Assembly (NCBI RefSeq): GCF_024213555.1
Contig: NZ_JANAVO010000002.1
Coordinates: 542,269-606,268, forward strand
DNA: 64,000 bases
Direction of reading: 5' to 3'
Source of the DNA: Allokutzneria sp. A3M-2-11 16
Lineage (GTDB): Bacteria > Actinomycetota > Actinomycetes > Mycobacteriales > Pseudonocardiaceae
Shown here: one piece after another, positions 53,193 through 61,637 of the stretch
Layout: each line of letters begins with the position of its first letter
Numbering within the stretch: position 1 is the stretch's first letter
The notes under the pieces: generated by a model
What the model saw: the letters and a program-made list of their open reading frames with translations, nothing else
Told to the model about the DNA's origin: nothing
The model's database searches: none
Program-made: the position numbers and the translations under genes

Positions 53193-53255
53193 CCCGTTTC
53201 GTACTCATAGCGGCCTATGGGAGCGCTCTTTTTCCCGCTATGAGTACGAAACGGG
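53193..53255. repeat. Perfect 21-bp inverted repeat between convergent genes
   Basis: Arms at 53193-53213 and 53235-53255 (core TTTCGTACTCATAGCGG) are perfectly complementary over 21 bp; the 21-nt spacer contains GAGCGCTC and CTTTTT. It lies between the haemoglobin fusion gene and recX and is unlike the 922/37038/43855 family in sequence. It may act as bidirectional terminator. Confidence 0.85.
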
Positions 53256-53278
53256 CTTGGGGGGGCGGGGGCGGAGTG

Positions 53279-53869
53279 CTAGTCGTCGAGGAGGGTGGTT
53301 TCCTCGCCTGCGGAGCGGAGTTCGTCGCGGACCACGCGGTAGGCCAGGCCCTCGGGGTAGCCCTTGCGGGCGAGCATGCCGACCAGGCGGCGGACGCGGG
53401 CCGTCTCGTCCCCCCGGAGCACCGAGGGGATCTTGCGGCGGACCAGGGCGCGCGCTCGCTCCTCCTCCGCCTCACCGTCCACTGTGGACGCAGCTTCGGC
53501 GGCGGTCTCGCCGTCCACGCCCTTGCGGCGCAGCTCGGCGACGAGTGCGCGCCGGGCCATGCCCTGGTGGGTGTGCCGCGAGCGCACCCACAGTTCCGCG
53601 AACGCGGCGTCGTCGACCAGCTTGAGATCGCTGTAGCGGTCGAGCACCGTCGCGATCACGTCCTCCGGGATCTCCTTGCGCCGCAAGGCCTGCTCCAGCT
53701 CGACGCGGGTGCGCGGACGCACCGTGAGCAGTCGCAGGCAGATCTCGCGCGCCTGCTCGACCGGATCACGCGGGGCCTGCTGCCGCTGGGTGGCCGCGCC
53801 CTCGCGGGAGCCGGACTCGGGGCCGGAATCAGAGCCGGGGCGGCGCCGGGAACGACCGGGCCGGGCCAT
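53279..53869 (-). CDS. recX: Regulatory protein RecX
   Basis: 196 residues. Three-helix RecX repeats: AREICLRLLTVRPRTRVELEQALRRKEIPEDVIATVLDRYSDLKLVDDAAFAELWVRSR, HQGMARRALVAELRRKGVD and a C-terminal YRVVRDEL. It inhibits RecA filaments. Located 104 bp downstream of recA with a strong hairpin between, the standard actinobacterial arrangement. Confidence 0.94.
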   Translation of the reverse strand: MARPGRSRRRPGSDSGPESGSREGAATQRQQAPRDPVEQAREICLRLLTVRPRTRVELEQALRRKEIPEDVIATVLDRYSDLKLVDDAAFAELWVRSRHTHQGMARRALVAELRRKGVDGETAAEAASTVDGEAEEERARALVRRKIPSVLRGDETARVRRLVGMLARKGYPEGLAYRVVRDELRSAGEETTLLDD

Positions 53870-53895
53870 GGGAGATCACCTCGGTCCTGGCGTTC

Positions 53896-53939
53896 CCTCC
53901 CGCCGGGGCGCCGGAGCACCCGGCACCCCGGGCGGGAGG
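53896..53939 (-). terminator. Hairpin between recA and recX
   Basis: A long imperfect stem: CCTCCCGCCGGGGCGCCGG (53896-53914) against CCGGCACCCCGGGCGGGAGG (53920-53939), one bulge and one mismatch, 5-nt loop. It probably stops most recA transcripts so that recX is made at a low level. Confidence 0.75.
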
Positions 53940-53973
53940 ACGAACGCTGTCGCACTGCAAGAAAGAAAGAGAA

Positions 53974-55023
53974 CTAGAACTCGACCGGGGCGGGCGCGGC
54001 GTCCTCGCCCTCCACCACGACCTGCTGGCCGATGTTGAGCTTCTCCTTGATGCGCTTCTCGACCTCGTTGGCGATGTCGGGGTTCTCCCGCATGAACTTG
54101 CGGGCGTTCTCCTTGCCCTGGCCGAGCTGGTCGCCCTCGTAGGTGTACCAGGCGCCGGACTTGCGGACGATGCCCTGGTCGACACCCATGTCGATCAGGG
54201 AGCCCTCGCGGCTGATGCCCTGGCCGTAGAGGATGTCGAACTCCGCCTGCTTGAACGGCGGCGCCATCTTGTTCTTCACGACCTTGACCCTGGTGCGGTT
54301 GCCGACGGCGTCGGTGCCCTCCTTCAGGGTCTCGATCCGGCGCACGTCCAGCCGCACCGAGGCGTAGAACTTCAGCGCCTTGCCACCGGTGGTGGTCTCC
54401 GGGCTGCCGAACATCACGCCGATCTTCTCGCGCAGCTGGTTGATGAAGATCGCGGTGGTGCCGGAGTTGTTCAGCGCGCTGGTCATCTTCCGCAGCGCCT
54501 GGCTCATCAGCCGGGCCTGCAGACCGACGTGGCTGTCACCCATCTCGCCCTCGATCTCCGCGCGCGGCACCAGGGCCGCCACGGAGTCGATGACCAGGAT
54601 GTCCAGCGCGCCGGAGCGCACGAGCATGTCGGCGATCTCCAGCGCCTGCTCACCGGTGTCCGGCTGGGACACCAGCAGGGCGTCGGTGTCCACGCCGAGC
54701 GCCTTGGCGTACTCCGGGTCCAGCGCGTGCTCGGCATCGATGAACGCCGCGATGCCGCCGAGCCGCTGGGCGTTGGCCACCGCGTGCAGGGCGACGGTGG
54801 TCTTACCGGAGGACTCCGGCCCGTAGACCTCGACGACGCGGCCCTTGGGCAGGCCGCCGATGCCCAGCGCCACGTCCAGGGCGATGGAGCCGGTGGGGAT
54901 CACCGCGACCGGTGGCCTGGTGTCCTCACCGAGGCGCATCACCGATCCCTTGCCGAACTGCTTGTCGATCTGGGCCAGGGCAAGCTCAAGAGCCTTGTCC
55001 CGGTCGGGTGCTACCGCTGCCAT
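53974..55023 (-). CDS. recA: Recombinase RecA
   Basis: 349 residues from ATG 55023 ([20 protein letters not shown]), AGGAAG upstream; ATG/GTG at 55044 would add seven. Walker [10 protein letters not shown], the ATPase Glu in [10 protein letters not shown], Walker [24 protein letters not shown]2 loop [32 protein letters not shown], and an acidic C-terminus ([13 protein letters not shown]). No intein. It drives homologous recombination and LexA cleavage. A LexA site lies at 55174-55189 and a LexA-independent type promoter at 55093-55115. Confidence 0.98.
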   Translation of the reverse strand: MAAVAPDRDKALELALAQIDKQFGKGSVMRLGEDTRPPVAVIPTGSIALDVALGIGGLPKGRVVEVYGPESSGKTTVALHAVANAQRLGGIAAFIDAEHALDPEYAKALGVDTDALLVSQPDTGEQALEIADMLVRSGALDILVIDSVAALVPRAEIEGEMGDSHVGLQARLMSQALRKMTSALNNSGTTAIFINQLREKIGVMFGSPETTTGGKALKFYASVRLDVRRIETLKEGTDAVGNRTRVKVVKNKMAPPFKQAEFDILYGQGISREGSLIDMGVDQGIVRKSGAWYTYEGDQLGQGKENARKFMRENPDIANEVEKRIKEKLNIGQQVVVEGEDAAPAPVEF

Positions 55024-55092
55024 GGGCTTCCTGCCTTGCTTCACTGCCTCGCCTTTAGCCGTCAGATGGGGCCCTCTACCGGGTCGTGGTCG

Positions 55093-55115
55093 ACGCTACG
55101 GCGTAGGTCTGACAG
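55093..55115 (-). promoter_or_regulatory. RecA-NDp-like (damage-inducible, LexA-independent) promoter
   Basis: On the minus strand CTGTCAGA (55115-55108) and TAGCGT (55098-55093) with a 9-bp gap resemble the mycobacterial RecA-NDp promoter (TTGTCAGT ... TAGGGT) recognised with the PafBC regulator. It sits 70 bp before the recA start. Confidence 0.5.
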
Positions 55116-55173
55116 TCAGCGCGGAGAGGTCGGGATCTGTGGATAGCTGGTGCCGATGTGGACAACACCTTAG

Positions 55174-55189
55174 CCGAACATGTGTTCGA
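55174..55189. promoter_or_regulatory. SOS box upstream of recA
   Basis: CCGAACATGTGTTCGA differs from the LexA consensus TCGAAC-N4-GTTYGA only in the first base. Located 151 bp before the recA start. Confidence 0.88.
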
Positions 55190-55226
55190 GTCCACCTCGA
55201 CACGCGGCGGGAGCCGATCGCGCAGG

Positions 55227-55421
55227 TCAGCGCCGTTCCGGCGGGATGTCGAACGCCTCGCAGACGGCCCGCCAGATCCTCTTCGGGTCCATCCCGGCCT
55301 CCATGGCCTGGTCCACGGTGCGCCCGCCGAGGGCGGAGAACACGTGGGTGCTGGCCATCAGCTCGGCGCGGACCTCGCCGAACTCGTCGTTCATCCGGCT
55401 GCGGAAAACGGTGATACGCAC
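55227..55421 (-). CDS. DUF3046 protein (Rv2738c-like)
   Basis: 64 residues, the normal size of DUF3046. Sequence MRITVFRSRMNDEFGEVRAELMASTHVFSALGGRTVDQAMEAGMDPKRIWRAVCEAFDIP covers the whole family domain with RMNDEFG and RTVDQAMEAG. The gene always sits upstream of recA in actinobacteria, as here; function unknown. Start GTG 55421. The recA SOS box lies between it and recA, so recA can be induced independently. Confidence 0.9.
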   Translation of the reverse strand: MRITVFRSRMNDEFGEVRAELMASTHVFSALGGRTVDQAMEAGMDPKRIWRAVCEAFDIPPERR

Positions 55422-55445
55422 CGGGATCAGGCTACGCTCGGGCCC

Positions 55446-55565
55446 ATGTTCGAAGACGACCCCACCGGACTGTCCTCCCCGCTCGGCCAGCTGATCATCG
55501 CGGGCGGCCTCATCGGCGTGATCGTCTACGGCCTGATCTGGTTCCGGCAGAACCGAAAGCGCTGA
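55446..55565 (+). CDS. Possible 39-residue single-helix membrane protein
   Basis: ATG 55446 opens MFEDDPTGLSSPLGQLIIAGG, then IGVIVYGLIWFRQNRKR: an acidic N-terminus, one transmembrane helix and a basic end, a typical small membrane protein. It lies 24 bp from the divergent DUF3046 start. Its last 56 bp overlap the 3' end of the MFS gene on the other strand, which weakens the case. Not recognised. Confidence 0.4.
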   Translation: MFEDDPTGLSSPLGQLIIAGGLIGVIVYGLIWFRQNRKR

Positions 55566-56796
55566 GCAGGCAGAAGACCAGGAACGGCAGCGCGAGCACG
55601 CCGACGAGCAGCCCCAGCACCCGGTAGGACCACACCGTCACCACCAGGCCCGCGGTGATCCCGCCGAGCGCGCCGCCGAGGTTCATCGCCAGGTCGGACA
55701 TGCCCTGCAGGGCGGGCCGATCGGCCAGCGGAACCGACTCGGTGAGCAGCGCCGATCCCGACACCACCCCGGCCGACCAGCCGAAGCCCAGCAGCACCAG
55801 GCCCACCGCGAGTTGTGGCGCGTCATGGGAGTCAGCGGTGCCCGCCACCCCCGCCGCGGCGACCACGAAGCCCGCGCCCAGCGCGAGCACGGGCACCCGG
55901 CCCCAGCGGTCGGCCATCCAGCCGAACACCGGGCTGGCCGCGTACATCCCGGCGATGTGCAGGCTGATCACCACGCCGACCAGGCTCAACGAGGCGCCGC
56001 CGTGGTCCATGTGCACCGGCGTCATGGTCATCAGCCCGACCATCGCGGTGTGGCAGAGCACGATCCCGGCCAGCGCCAACCACCCCATCGGGTGAAGTTT
56101 GGCGAGGCGGCCGGACCACCGCAGCGGAGCGCCGTGCGCCGGGCAGGACGGCCCCTGGTCGACGGCCGCGGCGGAGCGCGCCAGCACCAGCGGATCGGGC
56201 CGCAGGCCGAACCACACCCACGCCGCCGCCGCGCTGAAACCCAGTACGGACACCAGGAACGGGCCGGAGCGCTCGGCGAGGCCGATCGAGGCGGCCAGCC
56301 GCTGCGCGGGCTCGGCGAGGTTGGGGCCCGCCACCGAGCCGATCGTGGTCGCCCACACCACCAGCGACAGCGATCTGGCCCTGCGGTCCGGGGCCGCGAG
56401 GTCGGTCGCGGCGTAGCGGGCCGCCAGGTTGGCGGTGCTGCCCCCGCCGACCAGCACGAGCGCGGCCAGCAGCATCGGCCACGCGCCCAGCGCGATGGCC
56501 GTCGCCGCCAGCGCGGCACCGACGGCGGCGAGGCCGTAACCCATGATCAGCGCGGGTCTGCGGCCCCTGCGCTCGGCCAGCCGGGCGGCGGGCAGCGACA
56601 GCAGCGCCGCGCCCACCACGGCGCTGGTCTGGGCCAGCCCGCCGATCACCTCGGAGCCGGAGAGCGAGGCCGCGGCGAGCGAGCTGACGGTGACCCCGGT
56701 CGCCACGCCGACGCCGCCGAGGACCTGGCTGGTGGTGAGCGTGCCGAGCACGCGGCGCTGCACCGCCGCCAGCGGCGGGCCGAGAACTCCGGTCAT
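55510..56796 (-). CDS. MFS transporter
   Basis: 428 residues from ATG 56796. Twelve hydrophobic helices; the MFS cytoplasmic loop 2-3 motif reads RLAERRGRRPALIMG, and a second one in the C-terminal half is FGWMADRWGRVPVLALGAG. Loop 6-7 contains CPAHGAPLRWSGR. It is a drug- or metabolite-exporter-like protein of unknown substrate. It overlaps the acyl-CoA dehydrogenase gene by ATGA (56793-56796), so the pair is an operon. Confidence 0.85.
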   Translation of the reverse strand: MTGVLGPPLAAVQRRVLGTLTTSQVLGGVGVATGVTVSSLAAASLSGSEVIGGLAQTSAVVGAALLSLPAARLAERRGRRPALIMGYGLAAVGAALAATAIALGAWPMLLAALVLVGGGSTANLAARYAATDLAAPDRRARSLSLVVWATTIGSVAGPNLAEPAQRLAASIGLAERSGPFLVSVLGFSAAAAWVWFGLRPDPLVLARSAAAVDQGPSCPAHGAPLRWSGRLAKLHPMGWLALAGIVLCHTAMVGLMTMTPVHMDHGGASLSLVGVVISLHIAGMYAASPVFGWMADRWGRVPVLALGAGFVVAAAGVAGTADSHDAPQLAVGLVLLGFGWSAGVVSGSALLTESVPLADRPALQGMSDLAMNLGGALGGITAGLVVTVWSYRVLGLLVGVLALPFLVFCLLSAFGSAGTRSGRRRSRR

Positions 56797-57950
56797 GATC
56801 TGTCTTCCAGGCCGAGCGACCGGCCGATGATCTCCTTCATGATCTCGTTGGTGCCCGCGTAGATCGCCTGCACCCGGCCGTCCAGGAACAGCTTGGCGAT
56901 CGGGTACTCGGTCATGTAGCCGTAGCCGCCGTGCAGCTGCAGGCACCGGTCGGCGGTCTTCCTGGCCAGCTCGGAGGTCCACAGCTTGGCCATGGCCGCG
57001 TCGGTCGCCGACAGCGTGCCCGCGTTGAGGTCGCGGACGCAGCGGTCGTTGAAGACCTGCGTGACCCAGTACTCCGTCTCCAGCTCGGCCAGCTCGAAGC
57101 GGGTGTTCTGGAACGCCCCGACACTGCGCCCGAACGCCTTGCGCCCGCGCACGTACTCCTTGGTCAGCTCCAGCGCGGTACTGACCGTGGCGATCGAGCC
57201 GACCGCGACGGAGATCCGTTCCTGCGGCAGCATCGCCATGAGGTGGTAGAAGCCCCGGTTGCACTCACCGACCAGGTTCTCCGCGGGCACCCGCACGTCC
57301 TCGAAGAACAGCTCGGCGGTGTCCTGCGCCTTCAACCCGATCTTGTCCAGGTTGCGGCCGCGGGAGAAGCCGTCCATTCCGCGCTCCACCGCGAGCAGGC
57401 TCAGCCCCTTGCTGCCGGGCGCCTCCGGGTCGGTCTTGACCACGACCAGCACCAGGTCGGCGTTGATGCCGTTGGTGATGAAGGTCTTCGAGCCGTTGAG
57501 CACGTAGTCGGAGCCGTCGCGGCGCGCGTGGGTCCGGATGCCCTGGAGGTCCGACCCCGCGCCGGGCTCGCTCATCGCGATGGCGGTGATCAGCTCGCCC
57601 GAGCAGAAACCGGGCAGCCAGCGTGCCTTCTGCTCCTCGGTGGCCAGCTCGCGCAGGTACGGACCGACCACGTCGGTGTGCAGGCCGAACCCCAGGCCGG
57701 AGGCCCCGCTGCGGACCAGTTCCTCGCCGAGCACCGTGTTGAACCGGAAGTCCCGCTGCCCGCCGCCGCCGTGCTCCTCCGGCATGTCGAAGCCGAGCAT
57801 GCCCAGCTCGCCCGCCGCCGCCCAGATCTCCCTGGGGACGATGCCGTCGGACTCCCACTGGGAGTGCTTGGGCACCACCTCGTCGGCGAAGAACCTGCGC
57901 ACCAGCTCGCGGAACGCGTCGTGGTCGGCTTCGAAGAGATCACGCTGCAT
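56793..57950 (-). CDS. Acyl-CoA dehydrogenase
   Basis: 385 residues. N-terminal helical domain (DAFRELVRRFFADEVVPKHSQWE), the beta domain with AIAMSEPGAGSDLQGIRTHA and NGSKTFITNGINADLVLVV, and the C-terminal four-helix domain with LPQERISVAVGSIA, ERGRKAFG-type QNTRFELAELETEY and IYAGTNEIMKEIIGRSL. The MCAD-type catalytic Glu in the last motif is replaced by Ala (IYAGT), so the base is probably the Glu of LPQER as in LCAD/isovaleryl types. Uses FAD. Coupled to the MFS gene. Confidence 0.92.
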   Translation of the reverse strand: MQRDLFEADHDAFRELVRRFFADEVVPKHSQWESDGIVPREIWAAAGELGMLGFDMPEEHGGGGQRDFRFNTVLGEELVRSGASGLGFGLHTDVVGPYLRELATEEQKARWLPGFCSGELITAIAMSEPGAGSDLQGIRTHARRDGSDYVLNGSKTFITNGINADLVLVVVKTDPEAPGSKGLSLLAVERGMDGFSRGRNLDKIGLKAQDTAELFFEDVRVPAENLVGECNRGFYHLMAMLPQERISVAVGSIATVSTALELTKEYVRGRKAFGRSVGAFQNTRFELAELETEYWVTQVFNDRCVRDLNAGTLSATDAAMAKLWTSELARKTADRCLQLHGGYGYMTEYPIAKLFLDGRVQAIYAGTNEIMKEIIGRSLGLEDRS

Positions 57951-57993
57951 ACCCCGATCGTGGCACGCGCGAATCGGCCCCGGATAGCTCCGG

Positions 57994-59826
57994 TCAGGTC
58001 CCCGGCTGGACCTGCTTCTCGAAGTAGTCGGCCATGTCGTTGGCCTTCGGCGCCGGTCCGGAGGAGCTGATCACGGTCATCAACCCGACCACCGGGCGGT
58101 CCTTCACCGTGAAGACGAGGTAGCCGACGCTGTCGGAGGTGGTGGCCTGGTAGTGGCCGGTGAGCCCGTTGCCGCCCCAGTCCGCCTCGACCTGCTCGGT
58201 CCTGGACTCGCCGACCACGCTGCTCGCGATGCCCTGCACGACCTCCATCGACGGCGCGTGCGCGTAGGCGACCGTGAGCGTGGGCGCGCCGTTGCCCGCG
58301 GGCAGCTGGCAGGTCACCTTGACGCCCTGGATGCGGCCGAGCGCGTTCTCGGCGAGCCCCTTCACCCCCGGGTCGCACTGGACGTTGTCGGCCACGTCGC
58401 CCGCGAGCTGGCGCAGGCAGGAGGTGAAGCCCTTGGTGTCGGCTTCGCCCGGCTTCTGGCAGTCGCTCGCGCTCGGCAGGCCGGAGCTGTTGAGCAACAC
58501 GATGCCCAGCACCACGGCCAGCACGACCACGATCGAGGCCGCGACGCCGATCAGCATCCCCTTGGAGTTCTTCTTCGCCCGCTGCTGGTGCATCTGCGGG
58601 TAGCCGCCGTACTGCGGCGGAGCCTGGTGCTGCACCGGTTGCGGCCCGGTGCCGGGGAACGACGGGCCGTTGGTGACCGCCGTCGGGTACGGCGCGGTCG
58701 CCCCGCCCTGGTACATGTCCTGCGGCGGCGGGAGCTGGCCGGTGCGGGCGCTGGTCCCGTCCTGGGGCACGTGGTGCGCGCCGAGCGCGACCGCGGTCTC
58801 CGGCTGGTCCAGGCTGGTCGGGACCACGCGCAGCCGCTCGGAGATCAGCTTGGCCACGAGCGGGATGCGGCTGGAGCCACCGACGAGGTAGATGCCCGCG
58901 AGCGACTCCGGGGTCATCCCGGCGGAGCCGATGGTGTCGGCGAGCAGCTCGATGCTGCGCAGCAGGCTGGGGCGGATCAGCGCCTCCAGCTCGGCGCGGG
59001 TGACGAGCACGTCGTCGAAGGGCTCCGGCATCGGCACCTCGGTCTGCGGGTGCCGGGACAGCGCCTCCTTCGCGGCCCGCACGTCTTCGAGGAGGGTGCG
59101 GCGGGCGCGGCGGTCGGCGGTCGACTCCGGGCGCAGCACGCGCTGCCACTTGCCGGGGTCGCGGTAGGACACCTCGCGCCCCACGTGCACCAGCAGCGCG
59201 TGGTCCACGTCGAGACCACCGAGGTCGGGCAGGCCGTTCTCAGCGAGCACGACGAAGCCGGTGGGGGTCGCGCCGACCACGGCGACGTCGAAGGTGCCCG
59301 CGCCGAGGTCGTAGACGGCCAGCGCCTGCCCCGGGGCCAGCGAGCGCTCCGGGAAGGACGCGAAGTGCGCGGCGGCCGCGACCGGTTCGGGCACGAGGGT
59401 CAGCTGCGGGCCGAACCCGGCCAGCCGTGCGGCGGAGAGCAGGACGTTGCGGCGGATCGCGCCCCACTGCGCGGGGTGGGTCAGCCGCACCTCGTCCGGC
59501 ATGGCGCCGCCGAGCTGGCGCTTGGTCTCGTCGGCGACGCGCTGCAGCACGGCCGCCATCGCGTCGGTCACCGTGATCACGGTGTTGCCGAGCAGCAGCG
59601 TGGTGTCGTCCACCCGGCGCTTGGGGTTGGGCTCGAAGCGCGCGGGGTCGAGACGGGCCCGCCGTTCGGCGTCCCGGCCGACGACCAGTCCACCGTCCTC
59701 GGCGGCGAAGACGGCCGAAGGCATCGTCGCCGAACCGTCGACCTCGACCACACGCGGTGGCCTGCCGTGTGCTGACAACACGGCAACGGTGTTGGACGTA
59801 CCCAGGTCCACCGACAGGACGCGCAC
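57994..59826 (-). CDS. Membrane-anchored Hsp70-family protein with extracytoplasmic C-terminal domain
   Basis: 610 residues from GTG 59826 (AAGGGG upstream). Residues 1-370 are a Hsp70/actin-like ATPase: VDLGTSNTVAVLSAHG (phosphate 1), VYDLGAGTFDVAVVG (phosphate 2), IYLVGGSSRIPLVAKLI (adenosine). The substrate-binding domain of DnaK is missing. Instead a Pro/Gln linker (QHQAPPQYGGYPQMHQQ) leads to a transmembrane helix (GMLIGVAASIVVVLAVVLGIVLL, about 450-472) and an exported 130-residue domain with three or four cysteines (SDCQ, TSCLRQL, VQCDPG, VTCQLP). The C-terminal part resembles sensor domains of actinobacterial Ser/Thr kinases. An ATPase linked across the membrane is unusual. Confidence 0.88.
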   Translation of the reverse strand: MRVLSVDLGTSNTVAVLSAHGRPPRVVEVDGSATMPSAVFAAEDGGLVVGRDAERRARLDPARFEPNPKRRVDDTTLLLGNTVITVTDAMAAVLQRVADETKRQLGGAMPDEVRLTHPAQWGAIRRNVLLSAARLAGFGPQLTLVPEPVAAAAHFASFPERSLAPGQALAVYDLGAGTFDVAVVGATPTGFVVLAENGLPDLGGLDVDHALLVHVGREVSYRDPGKWQRVLRPESTADRRARRTLLEDVRAAKEALSRHPQTEVPMPEPFDDVLVTRAELEALIRPSLLRSIELLADTIGSAGMTPESLAGIYLVGGSSRIPLVAKLISERLRVVPTSLDQPETAVALGAHHVPQDGTSARTGQLPPPQDMYQGGATAPYPTAVTNGPSFPGTGPQPVQHQAPPQYGGYPQMHQQRAKKNSKGMLIGVAASIVVVLAVVLGIVLLNSSGLPSASDCQKPGEADTKGFTSCLRQLAGDVADNVQCDPGVKGLAENALGRIQGVKVTCQLPAGNGAPTLTVAYAHAPSMEVVQGIASSVVGESRTEQVEADWGGNGLTGHYQATTSDSVGYLVFTVKDRPVVGLMTVISSSGPAPKANDMADYFEKQVQPGT

Positions 59827-60208
59827 TGCTTTCCCCTTGTCGCCACGGGACGCACAGCGTCCGGTTTGGACGCTGGGGTGTGATGCTGCCATGTCGGGGT
59901 TAGGCCATGTGGCGGGGTTGGGAATTGTTTCGTTGGTCTGCGGAGATTTGCGATCGAACACATGCGCTACCGGATGGGCGAGCTTGGCTGAGTGGGCGCG
60001 GTCGTTCAGGGGGCGGCCGCAGATGGCCCGAGCCGGAGCGTGGCGTGTCGGGTGCAGTGAGGTTTTCTTCAGGGTTGTGCTGTGGTTGTCCGCCACGTCA
60101 TTGGTGGTGTTCCTCAGTGTTTCCGTGGTTCTGGCTTCCTAGTGTCGGTGGCGTGATCGACGAAGTCATGAACCTGGCTGCCGGGCACGATCTCTGTGAG
60201 GTCGCGGG
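59827..60208. other. 382-bp gap: Hsp70 promoter side and left end of the TnpB element
   Basis: No convincing gene. It is lower in GC than its surroundings. The last 60 bp encode GTG-started VIDEVMNLAAGHDLCEVAG, whose stop overlaps the tnpB GTG (GTGA), a possible leader peptide. No clear IS left-end hairpin was found; the left boundary of the element is therefore unknown. Confidence 0.4.
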
Positions 60209-61570
60209 GTGACCAGCGTGCTCCAGGCGTTCCGGTTCGCGCTTGCCCCGCCCCCCGGGCAGGATGCCGCGTTGCGGTCGCACTGTGGTGGGCAGCGTTA
60301 TGCGTTCAACTGGGGTCTGGCGCTGGTGAAGGCTGTGCTGGATCAACGAAGGGCTGAAGCCTCCTACGGGGTCCCGGATTCCGAGCTGACACCGTCGTTG
60401 CAGTGGTCGGCCTACAGCCTGCGGAAGTTGTGGAACGAAGCCAAGGATGAGCTCGCGCCGTGGTGGAGGGAGAACTCAAAGGAGGCATGCGCGTCCGGGC
60501 TGGCGAACCTCGCGACGGCGTTGGGCAACTGGAATGCCTCGCGCAACGGTGCCCGGCGTGCGCCGAGGATGCGGTTCCCGAGGTTCAAGGGCAAACGGCG
60601 GATGTTGTCGTGCCGGTTCACGACCGGCGCCCTCGGCTTAGTCGATCATGACCGCAGGCATGTCAAGCTTCCCCGCATCGGTGTGGTGCGTACGCACGAG
60701 TCCACCCGCAAGCTCGCCCGGCACGTCCAGCGCGGCACTGCCCGCATCCGCTCGGCCACGGTCACTTACCGGGGCGGGCGCTGGTTCTGCTCGTTCTCTG
60801 TCGAGATCGAACGGGCCGACCCGCCACCGACCCGGCCAGCCTCGGTGGTCGGTGTCGACCTGGGGATCACGTCTCTCGCGGTGTTGTCGACCGGGGAGGT
60901 CATCGCCAACCCGCGTCATCTCGAAGTAGCACAACGAGAGCTGCGTCGTCTGCAACGCCAGGCCGCACGCCGCGTCGGCCCCGACCGCCGCGTCCGCCGG
61001 CAGCCCTCGCGGCGGTGGCGCCATACCCGGGCCCGCATCGCGAAGCTGCACACCGCTGTCGCGAACGCGCGCCAGGACGGTCTACATCGACTCACCACTG
61101 GCCTCGCGAGGACCCACGGCACGATCGTGGTCGAGGACCTGCACGTCGCCGGGATGCTCAGGAATCGGCCGTTGGCCCGGCAGGTCGCCGATGTCGGCAT
61201 GGGTGAACTTCGCCGCCAGATCGAGTACAAAACTGGCTGGCTCGGTGGCGCGCTGCATGTCGCGGACCGCTGGTACCCGTCCTCCAAGACTTGTTCGGCT
61301 TGTGGCTCGGTGAAAGCCAAACTGCGCCTGTCCGAACGGATGTTCCGCTGCGACGAGTGCCCGCTGGTGCTCGATCGCGATCTCAACGCCGCCCGCAACC
61401 TCGCGAAGCTGGTTGAGGCAACGTCTTCCCCGAGTTGCGGGGTGACGGTAAACGAGCCCGATGGAAACCCATGTCAGACCCGCACTGCGCGGGCAGCGGG
61501 TACCGCCACGGGAAGACCCGGACCCACCAGTCCGGGCCAACGTCGACACCGCAAGGTGACGGCTACTTGA
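60209..61570 (+). mobile_element. tnpB: IS605/IS1341-type element: TnpB RNA-guided endonuclease gene
   Basis: 453 residues from GTG 60209. OrfB/TnpB layout: N-terminal HTH_OrfB (QRYAFNWGLALVKAVLDQRR), RuvC-like core with Asp217 (VVGVDLGITSLAVLS), Glu309 (IVVEDLHVAGM) and Asp391 (LDRDLNAARNL), and a zinc ribbon CSACGSVKAKLRLSERMFRCDEC between them. All catalytic residues and zinc cysteines (two CxxC pairs) are intact. The C-terminal 50 residues are low-complexity, as expected where the omega RNA gene overlaps the 3' end. No TnpA transposase is nearby, so it is a stand-alone TnpB; it cannot move unaided but could cleave DNA at guide-matched sites. Confidence 0.93.
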
Positions 61571-61603
61571 ACAGAGCAGACCTACACCAGCTCTGTTCAA
61601 GTA
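61564..61603 (+). repeat. 14-bp hairpin at the tnpB 3' end (likely right-end structure)
   Basis: TACTTGAACAGAGC (61564-61577) and GCTCTGTTCAAGTA (61590-61603) pair perfectly around a 12-nt loop. The tnpB stop TGA (61568-61570) lies inside the left arm. The position fits the right end of an IS605-type element and the end of its omega RNA. Confidence 0.7.
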
Positions 61604-61637
61604 ACGGTTGCCCAGATTGGCGGCTACGGTCGGCGAC

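Noticed and set aside
53974-55023. RecA intein
   Set aside because: The protein has the normal length of 349 residues with uninterrupted Walker motifs and loops.
59907-60212. A 101-codon open frame upstream of tnpB as a gene
   Set aside because: Composition (many Trp, Cys, Arg, Gly) is not protein-like and there is no ribosome binding site; only its last 19 codons are of interest.
61564-61603. Relationship of the tnpB hairpin (TACTTGAA arms) to the palindromic elements ending in TACTTGAA
   Set aside because: Only 8 bp are shared and the arms have the opposite order (TACTTGAA first, not last); most likely chance.
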